From positions 21,997,131-22,061,130 of the forward strand of contig NC_092795.1 in the NCBI RefSeq assembly GCF_918797505.1: a DNA stretch of 64,000 nt, read 5' to 3'. Position numbers and translations under genes: made by a program. Below, in pieces: positions 20,796 through 32,910 of this stretch (the first letter of the stretch is position 1; every line of letters starts with the position of its first letter). The DNA is from Bemisia tabaci. Taxonomy: Eukaryota; Arthropoda; Insecta; Hemiptera; Aleyrodidae. A model generated the notes under the pieces. The model was given only the letters and a program-made list of their open reading frames with translations. It made no database searches and had not been told where the DNA came from.

Positions 20796-23073
20796 CTGTT
20801 AAGCCACGTAATGATTTTCCAAATTTTTGAATTTGTCGAATTCAAACTTAAGGTGGTCATCAATCTATTTAATTAGTTTTACTTAAGGTTAGATACTTCG
20901 AGAACATTTCTTCTATCCTTAACGCGAGTTCATTATCGACCAGCTCTAAGGTCTTCCAAAGTCAAAAGTTTTATCATTTGGTCAGCAAGAATTTCAATTA
21001 GAGGAGAGAGGGTTGTACGTATAAGAGTATTATAGAAATGGAATGCACCCCTAAGTGACCTGACCTAACTTTTCGGGCGAAATGTAGCTTAGGATGCTCC
21101 GTATCTCCAAATCCCCTTTCAAAAACCCCAATCCTTACGTTTCATAGGTACATTATTCATGTATTCTTTTGATTCCTTTTAATTCTGTGTCCTGCTCCGA
21201 ATTCAGATCAGCCCACCGGTGAAAGCTTAAAAGTTCAGCCCATCAACCGACTATCAAATTACACCGTCATAAAAACAAGTGCGAACAGTTAACATGAAAT
21301 GACTTATGTGCCCAAGAAGAACACTTGAGAAACTATGTTTCAGTGAAGTTTTCTTTTTTAAAAAAAAGTTCCAGTAGATCACAAGTTAACTTTTTCATTC
21401 GAACCGTGAAAGACCCATGTCTGACATGATGACATGAACATAGGAATGTTCTTTTTTCCTTCTCTTGCTACTTTTAATCATCTGATGGATTTGTAAGAAT
21501 AATCTCGTGCTGTTCGTTTCAACATGTTACGAAGTTCGGTGTAATTGTTATCGAACCCTCAAGAAACAGGAAGTGTGGAACAACTATTACCGCGTCTGGT
21601 CAAAAGGTAATTAAATTAATACTTTTAATTAGGTGGATACAGAAATTGAATTTAGTGCTCTTGGAGGTTTGTCGCTTGCAAATTCGTAGGGATTTGTGGT
21701 ACATCAAAATCATAAGAAATGAAAATTGTCTGCAATTATTAGCCGAGAAATTGTTTGATCGTGACACCTTTTAGAATTTGAGAACTTTGTATCTTGGATT
21801 TTAGAAATTTACACCACTTTCATTTTGGTGAATTTACCAACAAAAAATTGTGATTTTATGGCGATTTCAAATTTTTCTTCCGGGGCTTATAGAATGTGAT
21901 ATTCAATCTGACAATGAGTTCGAACAATCATCTTATCTTAAATATTTTATGTATTTTCTCTACTGAAGTTATTGGCGTCAGTCTGCATTCTTATTTTCAG
22001 TTTTATGTAAAGGTGTTCGTAGAATTACTTCCAAAAATAAATGAACAATAAATTTACAATAAATGTAGCACGTGTATGCTCAACTTGTTCTTCGTCAACG
22101 GAAAAACTTTGATTTATTGTTATGAAGATACAATAAAAGTTTTTGAGATCAAAGATGAAGATTGCACGCAAATTAAATCGACATACCTATTTGTATTGCC
22201 TATTGCCAAGATGTGGTACCTAAAACTCTGGGCATAGCACATACTTTTTCTTTGAAGCGTGAGAAGTTCTAATATAACTTGTATTTTAAAAAAATGAAAT
22301 AAGGAAACAATAAATACATAAATAAAAAAGAAACTGTTCAGTGACTCTTTCGTGAGAGATTCAATTTCTACAGACATTTTGAAACTTCTCAGCGGAATCA
22401 AACGAATGTTGCTTCTAACCGCCCACATATACCCTTTATGTGCTTTTCTTCAGATCGGAAGCTCAGAGTAACTTTCGAACCCCGTCCCTATGAGTTTCTC
22501 GGGAAACATTTGTGTTGCAGGCTTTCATGACTGACTTTTGAGTCAGATCCAGCATCGTTTTTCCAAGATGTCAGATTCAGTGCAAGCTTGCGCGGAGCAA
22601 TTGTAGCTGCCAAACCGTGTCAGTTTCAGGTGGTTTTGGGCGATCCCTTTGTCCCTTATCAGTTAATAAGTAAAATTGTATATGAAACGATCGATTTCAT
22701 TGGTTTGCTAATGATGAAATATTGCTGATATTTTGAAATACCTAATAATGATACAGATTGTTACACCGATCAATTACCTATTGAATTAAAAAAGGTTAAG
22801 CTTTGCTTTTTGGAGCTTTGTCGTGTTATCAGTCCTAAACACCTAAAATTACACGATACATTTAGATAAACCTACCCCCATTAATTGCGAAACCAACCCT
22901 CTTATTCGCCCATGTATATAGCGAAAATCTAATTCTGAATATGTATTATACAAGTTTTTATTAGAAGGTTAGTTAAATTTTGAAGTTTAAGAGTTCAATC
23001 AGCGTACATCAAGGATGTGTTAAATGGAAAAAAGCTTTGGGGATACAGTAAGTCTAGCATCTAGTGAAAAAAT
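20796..23073. other. intron 1, nothing recognised
   Basis: A 102-codon minus-strand frame (22120-22428) is low-complexity and hydrophobic in an AT-rich stretch, and I do not call it. No repeat shared with the rest of the window. Confidence 0.55.
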
Positions 23074-24034
23074 TACCCTGGTAAAAATTGGCGATAGAAG
23101 CTGCGTTTCAAAATACCGTAGGAATTCTTATAGCCGACTGAAGAAGGCGATAGAAAATCATATAGCCGGCTGCAGGAAGTGGAAAAAAATCATACGGCCG
23201 GGCTACACGAAGCGATAAAAAATTATGCAGCCGGGCTATAGTTCCTATCGCCGGGCTTTACACTTTATCGCCTGGCTGTTGCTTTTTCGCCATTGGCTAT
23301 AAAAGGCTATGAGAAATTGTGTAGAAATTCGTGTGCTTTGTAAATCCTTAAGTTTGTACGGAATCACCATAATATTTACAAATCGCACAATATATTTTCC
23401 TTCACTACATATTTTTTTTCATGAATTAAAATGAGAAGAATCCATACAGAGTGTGCAAACATTTCAAAGTCATGAGTTGAAAAACGCTGACTCCACGAGA
23501 TCAAATATTAGAGCCTAACACAAAGCGGAGCGCCGACGCACTGGCGCCTACAAACCTAACAGGGATACTTCACGCGTTGCGCAATGCGTGAAGTATCTCT
23601 GTTAGGTTTATAGGCGCCAATGCGCGTTTTGCGCTGGCTGCCCGCCCGCCGCATACGCAGCGTACCACGGCGCTTGAAGCAACTATTTCACACCACAGGT
23701 ATTGCACAGTATCATACGAAATTGAAGGCGCTCCAACATATTAGGAATGGCAGGCATCGGCATCCTTCAAAAGTACGAAGCTTTCCTTGCAAAATAAATC
23801 AAAATACTACGGCCCAAAAAGAGAGCGGTAGTCCAAAAACTTACTAAGTCCTAGCATCCGTAATTAGTAACGTTTAGCATATACTTTATCGCCAGGCCAT
23901 TGCTTAATCGCCATCGGCTATAAAAGGCTTTAAGAAATTGTGTTGCCGGCTATGGAAGCTATTGGAAATCTTACAGCCGGCTGTAGGTCTATGGTATTTT
24001 GGAACACACATTCTACTGCCAATGCTTACCAGGA
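23074..24034 (-). mobile_element. AGCCGGCT-array element, copy 3
   Basis: Opposite orientation to copies 1 and 2. Begins TACCCTGGTAAAAATTGG and ends CTTACCAGGATA. It carries the full complement of AGCCCGGC and AGCCGGCT words on both arms. About 961 bp. Confidence 0.9.
23543..23618. repeat. 76-bp central palindrome, copy 3
   Basis: Same 38+38 layout. About three mismatched pairs (CGCGTTG, TATCTCT and TTTATAG variants). Confidence 0.93.
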
Positions 24035-24381
24035 TATCGCAGTCCTATCACCCACTTAAAATTTGATGTTTCTTGAAAGTTAAATTTTTGGTAATACATC
24101 CCATTATTTTCAGCCTCTTTCAGTTGATTTTGTATCAGTGCACTACGATTACAAATGAAGTACTTGGTCGATCATCGGAGGAAATTTCCAAGTTTAATTT
24201 TTAGAAACGCACGTTTTTAGCAAAGAATTGAGACACTTAGGCATTTTGAAACATTTTTCAACTAGACATATGACCGGCGTTACGCAAGAGAGAATAACAT
24301 TTTTCGGCTCATTTTATGTCGCTTACACAAGCGCTACAACCACCGCACCATAGGATACCGATCAAAGCAGTTAGCGAATTA

Positions 24382-24634
24382 GGACCGCGTTCAGTAGAAA
24401 GGATTCAAGCCACATCAGCTATCGCCAAATTTAATTGAGTTATTTAATTTTTTCCATGAAAAGGGTTGTGCGGATTTGTGTGCAAATCTCGGTGAATTTT
24501 CTGCATAGTTCCAAGTAAATTCCTTAAATTTTTTAAAGGCATCCGCATCAAGGCTCCCTTGTAAAAAATTAAATTGCCCTGTTAAATTCGACAATGGCTA
24601 ATGTGACTTGATTCCTTTCTGCTAGACGCGGTCC
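24382..24634. mobile_element. MITE, GGACCGCGTT..AGAAAGGA family
   Basis: Left GGACCGCGTTCAGTAGAAAG and right CTTTCTGCTAGACGCGGTCC are inverted. The arms continue inward as CAAGCCACATCAGCTATCGC and its counterpart. Second copy at 61639. Confidence 0.9.
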
Positions 24635-24703
24635 ATTTCTGATTCTCTATGAAGGAATTCGACAGATTGACGAAAAGCTAGTAAATTATTAGTTGGCGCT
24701 CAC

Positions 24704-25015
24704 TAGAGTCCCTTTATACTGAGAGTCAAGACAATGTGAATTCATTTCTGATTGGTTCCCGTATTTTAGGCCTTCACAGTGTCACAAACGGGAATAAAGA
24801 TTACATTTTCACCGATTGCAAATATTATAATCTGGAATGGACCAGGAAATTACGGGTTCGGCAAGGAACAAACGGAATGAGAGAAGGAACGGAGAAAGAA
24901 ATTTGAGAATGGGCCGATCAAAGATTACGAAAAACGTTCAATTTGTGTAATCTTTATTTCCATTTGTGACTCCATGAGGGGGTGTTGTCTTGACTCTCAG
25001 TATAAAGGGACTCTA
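24704..25015. mobile_element. hAT-type MITE, TAGAGTCCC family, with exact 8-bp duplication
   Basis: Reference copy: TAGAGTCCCTTTATACTGAG at the left and its complement ending GGGACTCTA at the right, 312 bp. Exact GCGCTCAC flanks it at 24696-24703 and 25016-25023. Confidence 0.95.
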
Positions 25016-25492
25016 GCGCTCACTGGGACTTTCGTGTGAGGTTCCGAATCGGCAGCACTGTTCGCACCTTGTTCATCCGTTAGGCACTACCCATCGGTTT
25101 TCGCTCCAGGAGGTTCCGTTCGGTTTGCACTATCCCAAAGCGGAAACGCATTTCCAAACCGCTTGCCTCGGCTCAACTTTAATCTGAATGGAATGCGCCT
25201 ACCCGTTCACCGGAACTTGAGCGCTGCCCTCTGCGCACAAAGCCGAGTGCCTCCTTCCGCCTTTGTATAACTTAAAGGCTTCGTCCTCGGCCCACTCCCA
25301 GCAATCGCGCCTGATAACGCAAAGGAAGGGAAATAATACCGAACAATTTCAGCACAGAGAAAAAGGGCTTTTTTAATCGAACTCGTAGGTCCACGCACTT
25401 GACTCATATGAGCGAGCTTCAAAATTCATATCCTCAGAGGGAAAAACTGCGGTCATGTCTACGTCTTCGTCAAGATGCAACACACACATTCT

Positions 25493-25737
25493 CTGTCGTG
25501 CCAACGAGGAACATTCGAGAGTTGCCAAATTTCCTTTGGTAAAATTTTCATTTTTGAGGAAAGTTATGGATATTTTTCATTGAAATTTTTAGGAACTCCA
25601 GGTGAAATTGCGAACAACTTTATCTAAAAAATTGGACGAAAAATATTCATAAGTTTACCCGGAAATTCTTGTTTTATCAATCGGAATTTGGCAACGCCTG
25701 AAGGTTCATACGGCGTTTTTCCTTAGCACGGTGGCAT
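25493..25737. mobile_element. MITE, TGCCGTGCTAAGCAAGAACG family
   Basis: CTGTCGTGCCAACGAGGAAC at the left. CGGCGTTTTTCCTTAGCACGG at the right. GAGAGTTGCCAAATTTCCTT is shared with the 15996 copy. Confidence 0.82.
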
Positions 25738-26049
25738 GGTACGACTTTTTTTTCAAAGGATGGAAATGAAACAAAGGCCGTCTATAGTACTTATATTAGG
25801 AGAGCACGGCCATCTCACAATCCTTTTGCTACGGAATAAGTGTGCCGCTCCCTGATTGGTCATCGAGTTTATGGTATTTACAGAGTAGTTCCTCTTCTCA
25901 TTGTTTTGGATTAAGGTGAGCAAACAAGATGATAACTGATCTCTAAACATGATAAAGATTTTCTAATTACTAACCTCGAAAATTAGTCCTGAACAAACTT
26001 TGATGGAAATTCTTGTGGAGCATCACACTTTATCAACGAGTATCATTAA

Positions 26050-26189
26050 TTGGACTATATTTTGCAATCAGGAACCACGCTTTCTGGCTCAGTTTAAAAA
26101 CAACGTTTGTACCATTAGTTTTCCAATGGGCATGTGTGTATTTACAGATAAGTCGAAAATTGTAGCTCCCAATTGCAAAATTTAGTCAA
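26050..26189. mobile_element. MITE, TTGGACTGCATTTTGCAATT family
   Basis: TTGGACTATATTTTGCAATC at the left and CAATTGCAAAATTTAGTCAA at the right. The central GTACCATTAGTTTTCC matches the 42359 copy. Confidence 0.82.
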
Positions 26190-28097
26190 ATCTCTCCATC
26201 GATGTTACAAATTTTCCTAGGTTGGGTTGATTAACATTGGTCCTTTATAGAGTCCCATAAAAAGTCTAAAACTGATGGAACGCAGTCAGAGCCAAGAAAC
26301 ATGGACAAGCCAAGATGCACATGGCAGTGCAATACTCTTCTTATACAAGTTGTATTAGTGGTACTGTAGTAACGTCTGGATCCAAATATTGGTGCTCAAT
26401 GGTTGTGCGTGTTGCGTATAGAAGAAAATGAAGGCGGATGGGGTTTTTCGCGCTTTCAGCAGCACCTTGTTCAAAGTCGTTGGTGAGGTTAAGCTCCTAT
26501 GGGCAAGGAATGGCATGAGCCAGTGAAGACCTGAGAGAAGTCACATTCCGTCTCTAATGTTCCTTTTTCATTGCACATTGTGCTACAAAGCAATAAAAAC
26601 CTCGCAAAAAACCGCTCGTAAAAAACCTCTTAAACCTTTATGTCATAAAAAGGCCAATCGCGCGTGTAATAGAATCGTGTTTAACCGGTCGGGTCCCATG
26701 AATTATCAAACATTGATTATTGTGCTCCAAAAGAGCAAAAACGTTTTTTAAGAATGCTTTTTTCATAATTAATTGGGCACTCTTTATGTCTTTTAAACAT
26801 CGGTCATTTTTACCAACATCCACTTCTTTGTCTATTTTTACTTTCATCCACTTATTCTTCCTGATGACAATTTATCAGCACAGACTTCCTTTTAGCCGCG
26901 CGAATACGTCCAATGCTAAGTTGAAGTATTTTTTGTGGGTATATGTGTTGCTTTTTCATCTTTAAACTCGTGAGTTCTCCTCGAAAAAAAAAATGCATCG
27001 ATCAGCGAAAGGAAATTAATGTTCAAATAACAAGGAAAATGTGGCCCGAGCTATAAGTGACAGGAATTTTGGAATTTTGGGCGTTGATTTTCCCCCAGGA
27101 TAGTGTGGACACAGCATTATTCTACAATCCTGTTAAAAAAAAACTATGCCTAGAACAGCCTTTATGCATGTACTCTCTTCAAGACATCGATGTAATGGGT
27201 TCAGTATTTGTCCGAGTGGAAAATTCCTCTCGGACCGCGTCCTCAATTCGAAGAGGGAGGAAAAAGTGCAGTGACTGCACAGACCATCACTTCAGGCGAT
27301 GAAACTTTAACTGGGCATGAAGAAAGGCGCAAATCAAAGGAAAGGGTGTAGAGACGTGATGTATCCATTGTTGGGGGTGGATACAGAACAGTGGCGAATA
27401 TGATGGTGCAAAAAAAAAGGTGCAAATACGATGTAGAGAGTCTTGTTGGATGATGCGACGTAGTTGTCGACTCATCTACCTCGAGTTGGCTTTTAAATTT
27501 GCATCTTTCACCATCTCTCACTTTCAGATGCCACATTTCCTATCTTAGCCTCTCCAAATATAATGTAAGAAAGGAAGGAAAAAGTAGCCTGTAGCAAAGG
27601 GTGGAAATTAGCACCAAAATCCGGCGATTTCCTGCCCGAACACGTTAGATTGGGAAGCTAAGTGATCAGCTTTCCCTCAAAATTAAATATTTTGAATTAT
27701 AAATTTCAGATGGTCGTTCCTTAATGATTTATGTCTGAGGGCTGAAATTCCAATTTTCCCAAAATATTCTACCAACAGTTGAAACCTGAAAAATATCGAT
27801 CGTATACCCAAAGTGCATCGCGCAAAAGTTCAATATAAGTAACTAAGCGTCGTACTAGGTACATGACAAGCATTTTTGAGGTGCATTTGACGAAACTGAT
27901 GAAAGTCAAGTATAACAGATACTGGATGTATGAATCGTGTCTGAATGTCGATGTCTCGTGTCACCAGCTCAGAGATAACGATGTTGCATATCGTTCCCAT
28001 GAAATATTCACGCAAGTAGACCATGCGCCGCCCGATTAAAAATTCACTCCTTTAGTTCCTCTTTTCACCGCTTCCATTCCTACCAGTTATGCATAGC
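26190..28097. other. intron 1, no gene recognised
   Basis: At 27057-27302 (+) an open frame follows a good acceptor (GATTTTCCCCCAG at about 27098) and contains CMYSLQDIDVMGSVFVRVEN. It ends in a stop with no identifiable domain, so I leave it uncalled. Confidence 0.5.
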
Positions 28098-28287
28098 AAA
28101 ATGTATAAAAACGTGGGATTTTACCTCGCTCTTTGATAAAAAAGAAGGCGACATCTCACTAAAATCGACACATTTTGAACAACACATGGTGGAAAATGTA
28201 TAAAAACGTGGGATTTTACCTCGCTCTTTGATAAAAAAGAAGGCGACATCTCACTAAAATCGACACAGTTTGAACAACACATGGTGG
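28098..28287. repeat. 95-bp tandem duplication, nearly identical units
   Basis: Units start at 28098 and 28193. The only clear interior difference is CACATTTTG against CACAGTTTG. Such identity implies a recent event. It lies at the left edge of the transposon remnant at 28288. Confidence 0.93.
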
Positions 28288-28540
28288 AAAATGAACATTG
28301 CTCGATTGAGAAGCTTGCTGAAACCGTTGTAGTGCGCGATTTGACTCACGTAGAGCTTTGAGTTTCTTGTGAGCGGGCAGTTCAAATTCCTCGTAATCAG
28401 TGCGAAATAGAAACGTTAATATCTTCGTTAGAAGTTGATTTCGGTAATTTTCGTAGTGTGAATCGTGTTCTACGTGAAATTCTGGTTAAGAAACATGTGT
28501 CAGATTGCTTAAATTCGTACCTTGTCTAGTGGTCCATTAG
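28288..28540. mobile_element. right half of the ATGGACCACT long-TIR MITE
   Basis: Matches 3290-3537, from AAATGAACATTGCTCGATTG to TACCTTGTCTAGTGGTCCAT. The left half is absent and the tandem duplication stands in its place. Confidence 0.85.
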
Positions 28541-28765
28541 AGAGGTCGGACATGACATTTTTTACTAACACTGCAAATTATGATGTTTATTTTTTCACAT
28601 TTTAAATTTCAAGGGGTGTTTATTGAAGAAAATTTAACGAGAAAACCAATGGAACCACTTTTAGAAACTTAAATTTTTGTAAAAACGGAGTTATAAGCGT
28701 TTGAAGTTTCCAAATTGTGTCCATCCTCTCCTATTGACTCAATCCACTGTGCGACGCGGCCAAGT
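28541..28765. mobile_element. MITE, CACAGTGGATCGAGTCAAT family, left end missing
   Basis: Begins at GAGAGGTCGGACATGAC and ends CTCCTATTGACTCAATCCAC. The interior (AAACCAATGGAACCACTTTT, GGAGTTATAAGC) is shared with 33468 and 58936. Confidence 0.82.
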
Positions 28766-29317
28766 GTCGTGCGCAAATGACGCGGCGTTGGTTATAACGC
28801 CTTGATGCAACTATTCGAGCTCTGCTGTTGTCCTGGTTGCATGTGAAATAATGAAGGCGCTTCGGTTTTTCATGCACTCTCATTCAAGAGCGTAGCGGTC
28901 GGCGGGATTTTGATCTGATGAATAAGTATTGAAAAATATGAATTAATGGATGCAGGAAATCGTGATTGATGCTCCTCTCGGCACAACACCTAATGTCCTA
29001 ATGCGCTGCTCGCATTACCCAGAAAATGGCACAAAAAAGACGCACGCAAAACGGAGTGAGATGCTTTTAAATGAGTAGACTATTGATCAAGTTGCTTTCA
29101 AAGTCGAGTATTTTCCTACTTTCATCGGGATACAGAGGTCTTATAAAATTGGTACTTTCTCCTTGCCTGGTCCTTTTAAAAAATGAAGTAAAAAAATTGA
29201 AACGTACTGATCGATGATTGTTATTATGATTTATATTTGTAAGTGTTTAGTTTGTTAATTCACTTTCAAAGTGATCAGGAACGAGGAAAATACGAATTCC
29301 TTAGTCAAATAACAATC

Positions 29318-29404
29318 AACAAGGTGGATAAATGGTGCTGGGTCCACACCATTTCGCGGGGCCCGGGGGGTGTGGAGTTGCGGACTCAGCACCATTCTTG
29401 TTAC
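29318..29404. mobile_element. short relative of the AACAAGGTGGAGAAATGGTG palindrome
   Basis: AACAAGGTGGATAAATGGTG at the left and CAGCACCATTCTTGTTAC at the right, a worn, shortened version of 30937-31132. Sequence beyond the right end is also alike in the two places (CAGTTTSRGGTCA), so homology extends past the palindrome. Confidence 0.7.
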
Positions 29405-29447
29405 ACACAGTTTCAGGTCATTTTTTAGAGTTTTCTCTCCTTACAAT

Positions 29448-29580
29448 CAACTATCGATGTGCTAACATGTGAATGTATGATAAAGAATCGATTATTTAGG
29501 TGTTCGTTGGGAACGCCGTGCTAATCTATGCATAGGTTTAAATGGCAAATCAATGGATTCATCGCAAACGGCACGCTGCA
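29448..29580. mobile_element. hAT-type MITE, GTGGCGTGGCGTG family, eroded
   Basis: Contains AAAGAATCGATTATTTAGG, GTTCGTTGGGAACGCC and TAGGTTTAAATGGCAAATCA in family order. Ends are lost. Confidence 0.65.
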
Positions 29581-29613
29581 TTCCGTACTTGCGCACAGCC
29601 AACGACTGTCTTG

Positions 29614-29741
29614 TGGTCCAGTTACACGATCAAATTGAGCCATCAAATTGAAGCTCTGATTGGTGGAAAAAGACCTGAGGTGAGGATGCGACCAATGAGA
29701 GGCCCAATTTGATGGCTCAATTTGATCGTGTAACTGGACCA
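29614..29741. mobile_element. palindromic MITE, TGGTCCAGTTACACGATC
   Basis: Arms of about 40 bp at 29614 and 29741 are perfect inverted copies (TGGTCCAGTTACACGATCAA). Total 128 bp. Confidence 0.9.
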
Positions 29742-29899
29742 TTAAGTAACTTTTCCCCGAACTTGGCGACGAATTTTCCGTGCCCCACCACAAGCATGTG
29801 ATTTGGAATAGCAAAGCTAATTTTATTCGAGTCCACGTGAATTGGCAAGAGCATGCATGAATTATAGATTTATCTCCGGACAGAATTCGTTGTTTTTAT

Positions 29900-30850
29900 G
29901 ATAATAAGAGGGCGAGGGCGAAAACGAGACAACGCCTGCGGGAAGCCCGAACGCGACCGGCGAACGTGAGAGTGAATCGGTTTGGGACAAAAGACACGGG
30001 TCTTGAGGACGTGTTGAGAGCCCCTGCGTTGCGGGGAGCATCCCGGGTGACTCAAGGCGCGGCAGGGTCGTCTTATTAGTGATGATCTTGCAAGATTAGA
30101 GCGTAGATGACTCTTATACAGCTGTGACGTCCCACTTGACTCGTTCACCTAGCCTACCAGCCCGTCACTGGCGTGGCGTGAACGATCGATTATCGATATT
30201 TCACCATTTGAAGCTATGGTAAAGCATCGATTATTAAGGTATACCCTGTTTACCGATCTTTTTCCATAGGTTCAAATATCAGATCAATCGATATATCGCA
30301 AAGCACGCCACGCCACTGCAGCCCGTTTACCCGGCCCCGTCTCGAACGTGCCAAATTCCGTGGAGTAATGCGCGGATTTTAGTCTTTTTTCATAATGGGA
30401 ATCGGGCAATTCTTGGGCTAATCGGTAACGCCGCTCTCTTTGTGCCTCTGATTTTAATTTTCCTCCACGACGGGGAGGGATTTTCTCGGTTTCAGCGGGC
30501 GATAGTCGTGGAATTGAAAAGGGCAAACTCGTCTCGAGCTTTTTTGCGCCCCTCCTTACCCGTTTTGTTGCTCTTTTATTGTTTTTTTCCGCCGCGCCCC
30601 GCCCGGGGGCCCCGGCCGGTCGGTTTGATCGATAACGGATGTCGGGTAATCTTGGGTATGTATCAATCGGCTAGACACGGTCGTGGTGCCGGTCCCGGCG
30701 AACGGTGACACTCATCATCCACCGTCAAATGTCATCCATCCTCCGTGGACGTTGCCACCGCTTCGTGGTGAACGCTGCAGCGTCGCGTTTTTCCGAGGGG
30801 TCGAGGGTCGTTTATTAGACTCTCTCCTCGATGTGTTTACCGCTGTGTTT
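29900..30850. other. GC-rich block, no gene assigned
   Basis: CpG-rich compared with the surroundings, interrupted by a transposon at 30166-30318. Open frames on both strands (to 92 codons) are expected at this base composition and show no domain. It could be a promoter-like island. I see no splice-bounded exon. Confidence 0.45.
30166..30318. mobile_element. hAT-type MITE, GTGGCGTGGCGTG family, exact 8-bp duplication
   Basis: From CACTGGCGTGGCGTG to CACGCCACGCCACTG, 153 bp. CAGCCCGT at 30158-30165 is repeated exactly at 30319-30326. This fixes the element's ends and class. Confidence 0.95.
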
Positions 30851-30936
30851 ATTTTCACATTTTTCTGTTTCATCACCACTTCACTTGTCTGAAATTAATT
30901 TAGAATACATTGTTTAAAGGTGTTCTGAGGTGTAAA

Positions 30937-31132
30937 TAACAAGGTGGAGAAATGGTGCTGGGTCCACACCATTTCGCGGGGAAAACAAAGCCAAGAACTC
31001 CCAAAAATTAAAATTAGAGTCAAAATTAGGGGCAAATACGGAATTTTGACTCTGGTTTTAATTATTGGAATTTCTTGGCTTTGTTTTCCCTGCGAAATGG
31101 TGTGGACCCAGCACCATTTCTCCACCTTGTTA
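30937..31132. mobile_element. 196-bp palindromic MITE
   Basis: TAACAAGGTGGAGAAATGGT at the left and its complement at the right. The arms are nearly perfect for about 75 bp, through GGGTCCACACCATTTCGC and AAAACAAAGCCAAGAA. Both strands therefore encode the same phantom peptide (VEKWCWVHTIS). Confidence 0.93.
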
Positions 31133-31706
31133 CATGCAGTTTGGGTCACTTCTTAGTGTTTTTTTTTTCATTTGGTATAAATAAACTTTGTTTGTTTCCT
31201 TATTGTATACGTTTCCAAAATTGAAATATCCCACAGGGGAAATCTCACACTTAAAATTAGAGCCAAATCCCAATAATTGACTTTTTTTAAAAAAAATCTT
31301 CCATGTCCTCCTCTCTTTGTTTTTAGAATGATTCATCTTCTCTCGAAGAGAGAAAATGTTTAGAAAAGGGGCTACAAAAACGGGATTTCTGAGTTTATGC
31401 GTGTCTTTGGCCGACAGGCCTAAAATAGCTACTTTTTAAATCCAATTAAGATCACGAACTTCCTCTCAGGAAGTAAAGTTTTAATAAACCACCTACCTAT
31501 GTGCTTTCTGCGTGGCATTACCCTATGAAAATAATCGGGTTTAAAATCAGTATTAGTCAAAATGTGTATTTCTTTAGTAGTCATTATTAATGAGACTAAA
31601 AGTTTAGCAAACTTATTAAGTATACGCACAAACGCTGTGAATGATATCATCTATCGTGCTTTTCAAGATCGATATATCCAGTTACACTATACGAGGATTA
31701 TATTTG

Positions 31707-31730
31707 AAAAAAAAAAAAAAAAAAAAAAAA
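31707..31730. repeat. poly(A) tract
   Basis: 24 uninterrupted A. Could be the tail of an old retroposed copy, but I find no matching body upstream. Confidence 0.9.
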
Positions 31731-31802
31731 CCATACTATATTCTTGCTCATGTCATACAATCATCAAATCTTCAGACCCATGCGAGCTGTCGTTCTTCAT
31801 AA

Positions 31803-32054
31803 AAACGGGTTCAAACTCTGCCGAAAGGGAGGTGGCAGTTCCTGTACTTGGCACGTTCAATACATGAGCAAGTTTTTCTCGTCCTTAAATCCTACCGCCA
31901 GATACCGCAAAAGGAAGTCGCGGGTCCTTTCAAGCGGCGATGTAAATCAGAGACTGAGGCTCTAAGTAAGGATTATCACACATCCGTTACCGTTATGCAC
32001 TCTCTCGAAGCTTTTGAAGATTCGCTTGAGATGGAACTCGCAAAATTCGGATGA
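31803..32054 (+). other. orphan open frame with protein-like composition
   Basis: Open for 83 codons up to TGA at 32052. Includes EVAGPFKRRCKSETEALSKD and ends SLEAFEDSLEMELAKFG. The mixture of charged residues is protein-like. No Met near the start, no domain, no clear acceptor. Low confidence. Confidence 0.2.
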
Positions 32055-32117
32055 ATTCAGCAGTATGTTGAGGAGCCCTAATCGAGCATCCTGTCATATT
32101 GCCACGCATAGTCTCGG

Positions 32118-32567
32118 CTTAAGGTGATTCGATGGACGCCATATTTTATGTCAGAACAGCATGCGATATATCGCATCAATTGGTTCCATTTTTTCAGCTA
32201 CTCGTCATTTTTCTCCAATTTTGCGATCGCAATTCTGTTGTCAGGAGACTAAAGCACTCACTTACCAATTTTAACAAAGAAATTCAACGTAATAAAGGCG
32301 TGGTTTTTTTAGAGAGAAAACATCGCATTCGATACTGATATCAAAACTACACTCGAATGCGATATATTCTCTCTAAAAAAGCCACACCTTTATTACGTTG
32401 AATTTCTTTTATTAAATTTGGTAAGTGAGTGCTTTAGTCTCCTGACTACAGAATTGCGATCTCAAATTGGAAAAAATGACGAGTAGCTGAAAAAAATGGA
32501 ACCAATTGATGCGATATATCGTATGCCGTTCTGACACAAAATATGGCGTCCATCGAATCACATTAAG
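32118..32567. mobile_element. 450-bp foldback element with about 220-bp arms
   Basis: CTTAAGGTGATTCGATGGAC at the left and its complement ending CATTAAG at the right. The arms match along their whole length to a short loop near 32340. TTAA lies at both outer edges and may be the target site. Confidence 0.9.
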
Positions 32568-32584
32568 TACACTCCTACCTAAAC

Positions 32585-32910
32585 ACGGAAAGTATGTACA
32601 TGTTGGTTATTTTGTGGTCAGGTCATGGGGCTTTTAGGGCCTAAAAGGGCAGCCAATCTATGAATTCAAATAATCCAGCGTGATTTACTATTACAATTGT
32701 TACGATCCGTAGTTTGTGAAGAACGGGTTTGACTTAGTTTTGGCATAAATTTACTCATTTTTGGGGGGAGAAAGCTCACTTATGAACACTCTTGGTGATC
32801 TTGGTTCGATATTGGAATATGAAGATTGGCAATGACATTTTTGCGTTAGCAAGTTGTAAGCCCTTTTGGGCCTTAAAAACTCTATATTTAGACACATCCT
32901 TACTCTTTAC
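32585..32910. mobile_element. MITE, AAAAGGGCAG family, inverted relative to 55097
   Basis: Its reverse complement aligns with 55097-55412 along the full length (GGCCCAAAAGGGC, AAAAATGAGTA, AAGTCAAAC, ATTTGAATTCATAGATTG). Ends are worn here. Confidence 0.75.

Noticed and set aside
30895..31156. Matching open frames on both strands (WCWVHTIS)
   Set aside because: They are mirror translations of the palindromic MITE at 30937-31132, not two genes.
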